A stretch of 64,000 bases of DNA from Zygaena filipendulae (Eukaryota; Arthropoda; Insecta; Lepidoptera; Zygaenidae): positions 4,508,501 to 4,572,500 of the forward strand of contig OU015672.1 of the NCBI GenBank assembly GCA_907165275.2, in the 5' to 3' direction. The notes under the pieces are model-generated. The model was not told the origin of the DNA. It ran no database searches and saw only the letters and a program-made list of their open reading frames with translations. A program made the translations under genes and the position numbers. This document shows, in pieces, positions 20,920-30,999 of the stretch. Positions within the stretch are counted from its first letter, which is position 1; each line of letters opens with the position of its first letter.

Positions 20920-21104
20920 TCACTAATATTATAAATGTGAAAGTGAGTTTGTTTGTTTGTTACGCTTTCACGCCCTAACGGCTCAACCGTTCATCATGAA
21001 ATTTTGCATGCACGTTGTCAGAGATACAGAGAAGGATATAGGGTGCTTTTTATTCCGGAATTCCCACACAAATTACCGCGGATGAAACTATGGGGAGGAG
21101 CTAG
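20920..21104 (+). mobile_element. Helitron-like element, 185 bp
   Basis: It starts TCACTAATATTATAAATG and ends GGGGAGGAGCTAG. The next copy starts at its 3' base. Confidence 0.75.
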
Positions 21105-21257
21105 TAATATTTATAAAGGGGAAAGATTTTGTTTGTTTGTTTGTTTGTTTGTTACGATTTAACTCAAAAACATCAATTCAACATTATACCTGAATAACAT
21201 AGGAATTCCCGCAGGAACTCCGAAATTACCGCGGGTGAAACTGCGGGGGACAGCTAG
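21105..21257 (+). mobile_element. Helitron-like element in tandem
   Basis: It begins TAATATTTATAAAGGGGAAAG directly at the CTAG of the preceding copy and ends GGGGGACAGCTAG. This is head-to-tail stacking. Confidence 0.7.
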
Positions 21258-21264
21258 TACAAAA

Positions 21265-22515
21265 CAAAACGCTGATGCTACGACCAATGATGCTACGCTT
21301 GATGTTAGACGTACGTCGTAGCTGACATGCTACGTATCGCCTACGCCGTAGCCCAAGCGTAATTATCTGATAAGTCGTGTGGGAGCGTTTTTTTCTCATG
21401 TTTAAGATAAGATTTACATCATTAACTTACAAAATATAGACATATACAGTGAGGCAGGCACTGAGAAACACAACTTGGTCACATAATAAAAACAACACTA
21501 AAAACTACTTAATCCAAAAAAATTTTTTCTCAAATTCAAAATAAATATAAGCAATATTTTGAATACTCGAATACAATTTAACTTATATTAAAATTATGGA
21601 TTCTTACTGGACACATTGTTTTTTTTAAGTTAAAATATTTGTTTTTCCATGAAATGAAAACACATGGATGCTAAGAGACTCTACAAACCACAGAAGCTTC
21701 AACTCTATACATTCTAGCTTGTCGCCGAGGCTTTAACGCAATTGCGTCTCGCTTTGCGACTTCAGCCTTCAGTCGCCCACGATGTTTCGCGGAGGAAGCA
21801 CGTCTCTCGTTCCATGAAAAACTTTGGCACGATTCCCGAACTCTACAACTTATTCGAATACGAGTAGTTATCATTTATTTGTCATAAATTTATTTTCAAA
21901 AGTGGGCGTTACGATATAAATGGACTGTTTATATATACATTCACGTCCAGTTACAAGTTTTGAGAGCCACTTTTCTACAAGTACAATATTGGTCAAGGTA
22001 CGTAAATACATAGGTTTAATAGTAATTATAGTAGTAATTAATTTAATAGTAGAAACTTGAGCCATTTAGGTTTGTTTTAAGATTTCCAACTAAATGTTTT
22101 TTAAACGATGAAGCCTACAAATACAAAAAAATAAATAAAAATAATCAAATAAGTACAATAAAAAACTTAAAATCCGTCACATGCGAAAATGTTCAAGAAA
22201 AGATCTCGCTTAACAACTTTACTCGTATCTATTTACAAAACAACTTTAAAAAAATAAAGAACGATAAATTATATTTTGCTATACCTACCATAAAATATAA
22301 TTTGTGTTTGAACTTGAATTTGGCGGAGTAATTTTTACAGTTGTCTTCCTGTTATGACTATTTCAAACGTATCCATACTATCTAGAAAGCGCGCTAGCTA
22401 GCTGTTCACAAAACTATGGGATTAGGCGTTTCTACAATACAGTGGGTAATCCAAAATAAAGATAATGAATATTTAACTATGTAGATTATATAGTTAAAAA
22501 AGTAAGTAATTTATT
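21265..22515. other. Intergenic stretch
   Basis: 21265-21360 has six or more GCTACG/CGTAGC words in both orientations, like 44685-44760. 21671-21874 has an open minus frame of 67 codons that I do not recognise. The rest is AT-rich without exons. Confidence 0.35.
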
Positions 22516-22520
22516 TTTCT

Positions 22521-22758
22521 AGTCTGCTAAGAAGGCAATGCATTTAATCCATCTTTTTTTAAACCCAGAATTGCCTTAGAAAAAAATTATTGTCTTGACG
22601 GAGTCTTAAATTGCAATAACTCATGCTTGTGGGTAACAAATAACAATACAGTTATTTCATTTAATTTTTCATTTCATTTTAAGACAAAGATTTTGTTCAA
22701 AGGGAACTCTGGGCTTAGAAAAAAGATGGATTAAATGCATTGCCTTGTTAGGAGACTA
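22521..22758. mobile_element. MITE, about 238 bp
   Basis: Left GTCTGCTAAGAAGGCAATGC with ATTTAATCCATCTTTTTT and right AAAAAAGATGGATTAAATGC with ATTGCCTTGTTAGGAGAC are inverted over about 50 bp. Confidence 0.75.
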
Positions 22759-22764
22759 TGTAGA

Positions 22765-23020
22765 AAAATACCTAAATTACTCAACAGCCGCCATCACTTC
22801 GCTATTGTCTTCAAATTTCAAGAAATCGGACCTCGGAGGTGTTCCTTGAGCCAAGCAAAGATTCAGTCATTGGAAGCTAGTCTGGCGAATAACCGGGTGT
22901 GCGAGCAGTTCAAATCCCGATTCTTGGCAGCCATTGCAACTGTGGCTTTGTGAACCGATGTGTTGTCTTGGTGAATCAGCACTCCAGCTCGCAGTTTATA
23001 ATAGAATAGTAGAGAAAAAT
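22765..23020 (-). pseudogene. mariner transposase C-terminal fragment
   Basis: The minus strand reads KLRAGVLIHQDNTSVHKATV, the mariner motif around the second catalytic Asp (xxDNxxxH), followed after frame changes by WLKEHLRG and a degraded tail. The third-Asp region is reduced to ASNDWIFAWLKEHL. Decayed. The upstream part of the same transposase is at 25065-25290. Confidence 0.7.
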
Positions 23021-23326
23021 GTATTTGATACCAAAAGATAAATAAAATTAGTACAAACGTGTGTCTTAAACTAAATAATAATATCTTGGTACCAAAATGG
23101 CTGCCACTCAGCATTATGCCGTGGAACTAAGTCCCGCGACGCTGATTTTCAATAGTGACCGTAAGAAGAGAGATGGCTCAAATGACGCTGTTGATACCAG
23201 TTGTCCACAATCTGCGTTTTGTGGTCATATGGTCATAAGTATGATTACACAATTGAAATACAAAAAATGCCTAACAAGAGTATAATAATGGATTCAGAAT
23301 GGTTAAGACAAAACTTTTTGTTCCTA

Positions 23327-23540
23327 TCTATACTAATATTATAAAGAGAAAAGATTTGATTTTTTGTTTGTTTGTTTGTTACGATTTAACTCAAAATCTG
23401 CTGGTCCGATTTAAAAAAATATTTCACTATTAGTAAGCTACATTATCCTTGACATAAACACTAACATAGGCTATATTGCAATTTGGAATTCCCGCGGGAA
23501 CTCCGAAATTATCGCGGGTGGAACCGCGCAGGACAGCTAA
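23327..23540 (+). mobile_element. Helitron-like element, 214 bp
   Basis: It starts TCTATACTAATATTATAAAG after A and ends GCGCAGGACAGCTAA before T. It lies between the two halves of the mariner. Confidence 0.75.
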
Positions 23541-23777
23541 TAGTAAATAAGTCCTAATCTTTAGTTTAAACGAGCGCTTCGTGGCAGTTTCGCACAAGGG
23601 TGTAGGAGTATCATTGCAGCACCTTGTGGTAAGATATCTGAAACTACCCCTAAAGGCTGCTGTTTTATAACATGGATGAGCAAGCGGGTTAGTGCAAGAC
23701 CTAGTAGCGTTACGGTTCAGAGTACATCACCAAGTTAATTTTTTCAGTAAATATTCAGGCTTAGTTTATCACGTCTT

Positions 23778-23827
23778 TTTTAACCGACTTCCAAAAAGGA
23801 GGAGGTTCTATGTTCGATTGTATGTAT

Positions 23828-23871
<44 letters not shown>

Positions 23872-25063
23872 ATGTTCACCGATTACTCGAAGACGGGTGG
23901 GCCGATTTGAAAAATTCTTTTTTTGTTTGAAAGGGTATACTCCCAATTAGGTCCCATTGCCACCAAATCGGGATCTGATGATGGGATCTTGGAGAAATCG
24001 AGGGAACTCTTCAAAAATTATAGGCACACCTATAGCGATTTGGGTATTTTTGATAGTAAATCGTTCATTTGCTTTCGGCAAGCAAAATTTGAAGAAGTGG
24101 AACTGATGATGAAGACCACAGGTGGTCATCGGAACAACTCAAAAATAATACGTATTTCACGGGTTCCGATTGAAGCGATTTCGAAAATTGTTTTTTTGTT
24201 TGAAAGGGGATACTCCCAAATTGATTCCATTGTCACCAAGTCGAGATCTGATGATGGGATCTTGGAGTAATCGAGGGAACTCTTCAAAAATTATGAGAAC
24301 ACTTATAGCGATTTTTGTATTTTTTATAGTAAAACGTTTCTTTGCTTTCGGAAAGCAAAATTTGAAGAAGAGGAACTGATGATGAAGACCACAGATGGTC
24401 ATCGGAACTACTCAATAATGGGTATTTCACGGGTTCCGAATCGTTAACTTTAATATGGTTTCTAAACAATTTATGCCCGTCACAATGTATATGGTGAAGT
24501 GGAACTGATGGTGATGTACTAGGAGAATTCCTCAACAATTAACGTCCCTGCGTCGGGAAAAGCAATATTTTGTAAAAGGTGATGAGCAGTTGACATTAGG
24601 CTAGTGTAACTTAGAGAAATTACGAATTAAGTCACTTAAAAGCGAGAAATAAACAAAATTTTAACAAAAAAATTAAAACCGACTTCCAAAAACACAAAAC
24701 TAAAAAACTAAAAATAAAAAGCTAAAAATAACAAAATACCGATTTAATCCAAAAGACAAAAACACACATAATATTATTATTGGTTTGTGCTACCACTGAT
24801 CGGTATGAAGTCGGTGACAAGCCAAATATGGAGGGGGAAGATGGGCTAAGTCGACTCCCGCCACCAGCTCTTCGTGAGCAGAACAACCCTAGTTGGCAGA
24901 CACCAGCGGGCTTGTCACCGAATTCAAACCGATCACTGGTAGCACAAACCAATAATAATATTATGTGTGTTTTTGTCTTTTGGATTAAATCGGTATTTTG
25001 TTATTTTTAGCTTTTTATTTTTAGTTTTTTAGTTTTGTGTTTTTGGAAGTCGGTTTTAATTTT
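23778..25063 (+). mobile_element. Composite element: tandem repeat plus foldback, copy 1
   Basis: It begins TTAACCGACTTCCAAAAAGG and ends GGAAGTCGGTTTTAA, so the outer ends are inverted. Part 1 (about 23778-24670) has a long poly-T (23830-23867) and two related units of about 270 bp starting near 23907 and 24179 (TTTGTTTGAAAGGG, ACTCCCAA, GATGATGGGATCTTGGAG). Part 2 (24674-25063) is a foldback with arms of about 130 bp. A second copy, reversed, lies at 48610-49930. It is inserted in a mariner. No transposase is visible. Family name unknown to me. Confidence 0.7.
24674..25063. repeat. Foldback unit with 130-bp inverted arms
   Basis: The left arm, about 24674-24804 (AAAACCGACTTCC to TGGTTTGTGCTACCACTGAT), and the right arm, about 24932-25063, are almost perfect reverse complements. 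A 127-bp unique centre (GGAGGGGGAAGATGGGC) separates them. Confidence 0.85.
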
Positions 25064-25064
25064 T

Positions 25065-25290
25065 TTCTTAATGAACTACCGCAATCTTCTTATTTGGTAA
25101 GAGCTTGAAATAGTGGCTCCCATTTCCAAATATTCCACCATAATTGTCCCTTCAGTGTCCCAGGAAACGGAGGCCATAACCTTTCTCGCTGAACTTGACA
25201 CTTTGAATTTCTTCCGCGTCAATGAGAAGGCCCGCTTTAAAGTCATTGATTGTTGTTTGATTTCAAGATCAAAATGGAATCAAAACGTGA
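25065..25290 (-). pseudogene. mariner transposase middle fragment
   Basis: The minus strand reads LEIKQQSMTLKRAF, KKFKVSSSARKVMASVSWD and GTIMVEYLEMGATI, the classic mariner block with the first-Asp WD motif. It breaks at FIK next to the composite element. On the other side (about 23775 downward) the frame resumes as KKRRDKL. Confidence 0.75.
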
Positions 25291-25339
25291 CAATTTTTTT
25301 TCTGATCTGTTTGGAATTTTCTAAAGTCCTTTAAATAAA

Positions 25340-26105
25340 ATAAATCTATACACATATAAATAAAATTTAAGTGTCCGTTTGTAATTCCAAATTGACAACT
25401 TTTCACTGAATGCATATGAAAGTAGATATATAAGTATACGATAAAAAAGCCAAATTTTTCTGATTTGTTCCTGTTTCGCCTCAAGTTTTCGTCCCACATT
25501 CCTAAGATTTCTTGTTGAATTTTTCAAATCGTACCCGTAGTTCTTGAGATTAGCGCGTTCAATCAAACAAACTCTTCAGTTTTATAATATTATTATAGTT
25601 AAAAGAAGATATGTACATACATAATATACTGAATATATAGGTGGATACATATTCACACATAGGTATGTACGTATGTACATACATTATATTATATTATGTA
25701 ATTTTTTTTTTATTTTAGGGCTTTTGACGTACAACTAATCTCATCTGCTTAACTTCGACACCAAGATCACTGCATTAGTTCGCTGACACCGATCTCCATG
25801 ATTATACGATAAAGCGATCAAATTAAAAAAGTTTTCAAAGCCAATCGAAAACTTTACCACCTGAAATTATCTTTATAAAGCATCTCCGAATTTTTCACAA
25901 AAGTGATTGTCTTTTAAGATGGATTTTTAATATATGACTTTGATTACACTCTAATACTTATTCTTTCAATTTAAGTTCTTTAAGTAGGTAGACCTAATCC
26001 TTACAAATCACGTGTCACGTTGTTTGTCCGCGATGGACTCCGAAACTACTGAACGGATTTTGATAAAATTTTGTAACTATATTGGCCCAACTTATTATTA
26101 TTTAT
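25340..26105. other. Helitron fragments and AT-rich sequence
   Basis: 25345-25450 is the 5' part of a long-form Helitron-like copy. 25470-25595 contains GTTCTTGAGATTAGCGCG and TTTTATAATATTATT of a minus copy. No gene is seen. Confidence 0.45.
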
Positions 26106-26108
26106 TTA

Positions 26109-26152
26109 TTTTAACTGATTGGTGAGACATTTGTCTCACCAATCAGTTAAAA
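26109..26152. repeat. Perfect 44-bp palindrome
   Basis: Arms of 21 bp (26109-26129 and 26132-26152; core TAACTGATTGGTGAGACA) with a 2-bp centre. The stop codon of the LINE fragment at 26143-26335 falls inside it. Confidence 0.92.
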
Positions 26153-26335
26153 CCAGTTACTCTGTTCTTGAAGAGGTCCAAATTGTGTATGTAGTCCGGG
26201 GGAAACACAGACTCCGGCAGGTCGTTCCAATCCCTAGCGGTACGCATAATGAAAGACGAAGCAAATCGTTTCGTGCGGATAGGTGGAATATCTACCGTAT
26301 AGGGATGGAAGCCCGCCGTTGCAAACATAAAATAT
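26143..26335 (-). pseudogene. Jockey-type LINE ORF2 C-terminus
   Basis: The minus strand reads [35 protein letters not shown] and LDLFKNRV, then a stop. The RTxxxWNxLPxSVFP motif is the end of Jockey/CR1-superfamily ORF2. It is 5'-truncated. Confidence 0.7.
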
Positions 26336-26955
26336 ACGATAGTTTTTAGTTTTTATACCGGAATTCCCGCGGGAACTTCGGAATTAATGCGGAGAACTGC
26401 TTATCACCGTAACCTACTGTAAGGGGTACAAAAAAGAACACAGGAACTCCGAAATTACCGCGGATGAAATCGCGGGGGACAGCTAGTAATATTATAAAAC
26501 AAAGTCTTCGACCGCGCCTGTCTGTTTGTTCGCGATAAACACAAAACTACTGAATGGATTTTTATGCGGTTATCACCAATGGATAAAGTGATTCCAGAGG
26601 AAGGTTTATTTATGGGTATATTTTATACTGAAATTCCCACGGGAACTCCGAAATTATCGCGGGTAAATAAAAGACTAGCTGTCACACACGGTTTCACCCG
26701 CGTGAGCATAGCAAATCAATGCGCGTGAGTTTCAGACTTCCCGCAGCAACTATTTTTGTTTCTAAAATAAAGCCTAAGTTACTCCTTATAACTTTACTAG
26801 CCATCTGCCAGTGAAAGTCCCGTTAAAATTGTTCAAGCCGTTTCAGAGATTATCCAGAACAAACTATATACTTTCATAAGCATTTAGTGAAAAGTTGTAA
26901 ATATGAAATTACAAACAGACACTTAAATTCTATTTATATGACGTGTAGATATATA
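26335..26955. mobile_element. Cluster of Helitron-like copies, tail-to-tail
   Basis: Plus fragments at 26345-26405 and 26410-26486 (CGGGGGACAGCTAG) precede a plus copy at 26487-26678. That copy ends in CTAG, which also starts the minus long-form copy at 26675-26955 (CTAGCTGTCACACACGG). The last two copies therefore share their terminal CTAG tail-to-tail. Confidence 0.65.
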
Positions 26956-27213
26956 GGATGAAAGTGTAAATGCAATGCATTTAAAAAATAAATTAATTGT
27001 GTGTCTAGTCTTTTTTACGACGATTCAATGTTTGTAGGTTTTCGTTTAGTTTTTTTTAACACTTATCTTCTAATTTTTTTTTATAAAGCTCTCAGTCGGT
27101 TGAATTTCTTCTGACATTCTGAAATTAACATTAAACAATATTAAACTATACGTACAAACCTATACTAACTGAAATTTAATCTAAGCGAAATGCATTTATG
27201 CATAATACATACG

Positions 27214-27585
27214 TAGGGTTGCCACCCGTACTATATGTATTATAATAGTATCATACTATATTTCAGTCAATTGTGCTATGTATTATAGAAAAATAATATA
27301 GTACGAAAAATACTATATTTTTATCCTTCATTCAACTATCGCGCTTTTTTATATTAACTGTGACTGGTCTGGAACGCACCCGCAGCGCAGCACGGGGAAT
27401 TTCAGAACGAAACGCATACGCGGCAACAAAACGTCAACTGCCAAACTAGCAATAAATTGTAGATGAATGCTGCCCGATACATAATGATTAAAAATAAATA
27501 TGTACTGCATTTCCAAAAAGTACTATATTTTTGCATCTTTTTTCGGAAAAATACTATATTTTTTCAAAAAAAGGTGGCAACCCTA
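27214..27585. mobile_element. Non-autonomous hAT element, 372 bp
   Basis: Ends TAGGGTTGCCACC and GGTGGCAACCCTA are perfect inverted repeats flanked by an exact 8-bp duplication, TACATACG (27206-27213 and 27586-27593). Near each end are several ACTATATTTTT motifs. It has no transposase. Confidence 0.88.
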
Positions 27586-27594
27586 TACATACGA

Positions 27595-28930
27595 GGCTAC
27601 AAATGTCGCGGCGTGCACTTTGGTACGGGCCCGGGCAGTATAATAATTATAATAATGAGATTTTATTATTCAACCATAACACTAAAATGTGCCATGTAAC
27701 ATCTAAATATGTATTAATCGATGATCTAGTTTTATTAATTTAAGGACTCATTTTTTCAATCTTCAGTTAAGAGCTAGCTTTAATATGGGTTAACTTTCTA
27801 CTAAGTAGTTTTGTACGAACTATCAGAGGAATGAGCAATCTATAATTGCGTTTAATGTCGAATAAATAATGTAGGTTAATTGGGAAGTAACAAACTTTGC
27901 TATATTTCATGTTGGATTTTCGCATTTCCGTTACATAACGGTAACAATATAAGACTCATCGCGATTCATCATTTCGATCTTTGTGTTTGCATTCTTAAAA
28001 ATCGTAATATTTTAGCTAGCTGATTGAATCCATCGCTTCTTATTCTATTCATACTCTTTGATGTGGCGTCATTTTGTTTTATGGAAAACATAAAACATCT
28101 ATATTCTTTTAACAAAACTGCTAAATCACCGTCGAAAGACACCAAAATTAACGAGTTCCCAAGTCAGATATTTCGTGGAAAAGCCTTAATTACTTTGTTG
28201 TCTCGCTGAAGCTCCATAGCTAAGTAAACAAAGGGTTTAATAGATTCTTAAATTGGAATATTAAGCGTCTATTTTACTAACCGGTTAAGCTATTAAGCTT
28301 AAATATAAGTACTTAGGAGAAAATAATGTTTGTTTCGACGAGCCTTTTATGAGAAAGGCATTACTGAGTTAGCATAGTCTTAAATTCGACGGCAGAGATA
28401 AGTGTAAGACGTACAACGAGGTTCGGAGATGACTATGCAATTTCGAACCATCCAACACACACGTGGGATATGTTCCGACTAACGTGATCGGATTTGACAG
28501 AATACCGCCCGGTATCGGCTTTTTTCAAACAAAATCAACTTGTTAAAAATATCACTCACAGGTGTATCCTGTAAAGTATGCGTAGGTTGGCCTTCGTCAC
28601 ACCAAACGAAAACACTCACGAAATATTAAACCACTGAATTTAAAAATCTAAAATTCAAACTCTAAAGACGCAGTACCTAGGTATTGTAAGAGCAATATCT
28701 ATAGCATTTATTCTTATTGTAGATGTAGCAAACGTCGCACCAGATTGCAAGACCATTAGCAACGGATACAGGATTGCCGTGGCCAAGGCACTAAGTGGCT
28801 GCCTGCTCTTGGCTCCATCTGCTCAGATTGTGTTACCAGTCACATATACGGACTTTAACTCGCATATACATACAATTACCAATTAAATACTGCCTTTAAA
28901 ATACAACTTACAACTTTTTGAAGTGAAACT
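27595..28930. other. Intergenic stretch, nothing recognised
   Basis: No exon, repeat family or RNA gene is recognised. 28024-28209 has an open plus frame without homology or splice context. Confidence 0.35.
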
Positions 28931-29272
28931 TCTTAGGAGGCGTCATGGTACCTACCCATATTTTGTTACATGAGATAGAAGAAATATACCGATATATTTT
29001 CTTCTAAAGAGCTGAATAAGTTTGAATTCTTGGCTCTTGCCCATGTACACACACATAAACATACACACATACACACGAACACACACACACACACAGGTTT
29101 TTTGATTCTTATTATGTAAGCTGTCTCCTATTTTTCGAGAATCTGGTTTCCATGGTATGGGAAGCAGTTTTTGACGGGAACCAAAGGCTCTATCATTATT
29201 TTCACCAAATCGTCTTACGTAGCGTTGACTGGCCGCACACCTAACCGCATTCGACTCGAAAAACTTGTTCAT
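28931..29272 (-). other. Weak exon candidates (minus)
   Basis: A minus frame starts MNKFFESNAVRCAASQ and continues RRFGENNDRAFGSRQKLL and PIPWKPDSRK before running into a (CA)n microsatellite at 29045-29096. A mini-exon, MTPPKKFHFKK, with a GTAAGT donor lies at about 28913-28949. No family is recognised and no consistent splice model was found, so this may be chance. Confidence 0.2.
29045..29096. repeat. (CA)n microsatellite
   Basis: Imperfect ACACAC repeats with ATACAC interruptions, followed by a pure (AC) run. Confidence 0.85.
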
Positions 29273-29274
29273 AT

Positions 29275-30760
29275 TCCAACGTCTACGTTATATTACAAAA
29301 TAAACTTTAGAGTGGGAAATCTCCCTGACATTTATTTTCTGAGTATTTTAATTTACACAACTCTTACTAATAAACCTAGAGTATTAAATAAGTTGTTTTT
29401 GCGTATAAATCTGAACGTACCTAAATCAAGTTAATGAACCACTTTCAGGCAACTATCGACACCGGATATCGGAAATGTGTAATATTTGAAGGATATTGCC
29501 TACAGTCACACGACGGAAGCTGCCGCGGCCCGCCTGATTGAGGGGTTTATCAGAAATCATTACTGATATCAGATTTTTTAAAGGTATTCATTGTCTGTCT
29601 GGATATCTGGAATCGTAAACACGTTTTTGTACAATTATTATGAGAAAACTTTACATAGATTACAGCATACCTGTAATTTTTTTATTAATCTAAGTCAATA
29701 ATTTAATTTTAATCATTAACTTAAGTCATTCTAATCCAACGAATCTGATTTAGTTTGTAACACTTTTACACCTTATCTACTCAACCGATCGCCATGATAC
29801 TTTGCATACATGTTTTCAGGGATTTTAAAATGGACATAGAGTAGGTACTTTAATTCAGGAATTAACGTGGTTCAAGCCACCGGGAACAGCTATACAGTCA
29901 CTAGGTAAACGATGAAGATTTTTTGTTTAGCTGTTTTTTCAGGTCCCGATGCTTATTTAATTTCGACCAAAGGTATTTTAGTTTTCTACATGTGAAATAT
30001 TTCTGAAAATCAGTTAAGTACCTAAGTCTTTTAAAGAAAGTCTTTTAAAGGTTTTCTGGAAGAAATTACTTTCAAGCAATAAAGCCGCCCTTTGTCGCCT
30101 GTTTTCCCCACCAAAAAATATAAAATACATTATATTTTTTGTTTCTGGTGACAATAAAGAATATTTGTATTTTAAAGAAATTCAAAAAATCAAATCTTTT
30201 CTGTCAAACAACAAACAAAACGGTTATAAATATCGTAAATTCTTGTAAATATCGTAATAAAATAGCGCGATCAGCCTTGAAATGAAATGAGATGAAATAG
30301 CTTTAGTGTATACCCACAAACATTAGCCTTCTGGGCTTGTACAAAAAATGCCAGTAAAATAATTGTTTTTCAAATTATCCAGGTTTTCCATCCCCACTCC
30401 AGGTCGACAACGCACCTGCATGCCTCCAGGTAGGATAAACACTTACCATCAGGTGTGTACTGCTTGCCCGTTTGCCCCCTATGACATAAAAAAAAATTGT
30501 CGCCATTTTACGAGAATCAATATTTAACCTAATATTTATGGATATCTTATACCGGTTTCCCCTTCGTGGCCCGATAAGCCTTTCATTTCCCGGTTCCCAT
30601 TCGCTGGAGGTCACGTGTGATTCGCTAGGCTCTATGATTTTGCAAGCTTGACATTACCGCATAGTGCGTAAACTACGCTGACGCAGCTAGTGCTCTGCGA
30701 TTCGCATATATCACGCATACCGGTATAGTACCGGTTAAATTAATACCGGTTTTTCAATGT
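29275..30760. other. Intergenic with degraded repeats
   Basis: A Helitron-like remnant at 29745-29890 (CAACCGATCGCCATGATAC to GGGAACAGCTA) and a relative of the poly-A SINE at 30385-30500 (CACTTACCATCAGGTGTG) are present. No gene is recognised. Confidence 0.4.
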
Positions 30761-30764
30761 CATA

Positions 30765-30992
30765 TCTATACTTATATTATAAAGAGGAAAGATTTGTTTT
30801 TTTGTTGGTTTGTTATGATTTAACCCAAAACTATTGGACCGATTTCAAAAACTCTTTGACCATATTATTAGTATGCTACATTTTTCCTGGGTAACATAGG
30901 CTATATTGTAACACGGAATGACCCGTTGATTTACTTGGAATGACCGCGGGAACTCCGAAATTACCGCGGGCGAAACCACAGAGAACAGCTAG
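30765..30992 (+). mobile_element. Helitron-like element, 228 bp
   Basis: It starts TCTATACTTATATTATAAAG after A and ends ACAGAGAACAGCTAG before T. Confidence 0.72.
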
Positions 30993-30999
30993 TCCATGG

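Noticed and set aside
23923..24402. Open frames on both strands inside the tandem units
   Set aside because: They arise from the repeat period, appear on both strands, carry stops, and recur only because the second copy (49.2-49.9 kb) is the same repeat.
24722..25010. Two opposed frames with identical ends
   Set aside because: Mirror images from the foldback arms, not genes.
28931..29272. Strong gene call for the MNKFFESN frame
   Set aside because: Runs into a CA microsatellite and no consistent donor or acceptor pairing was found; kept only as a weak candidate.
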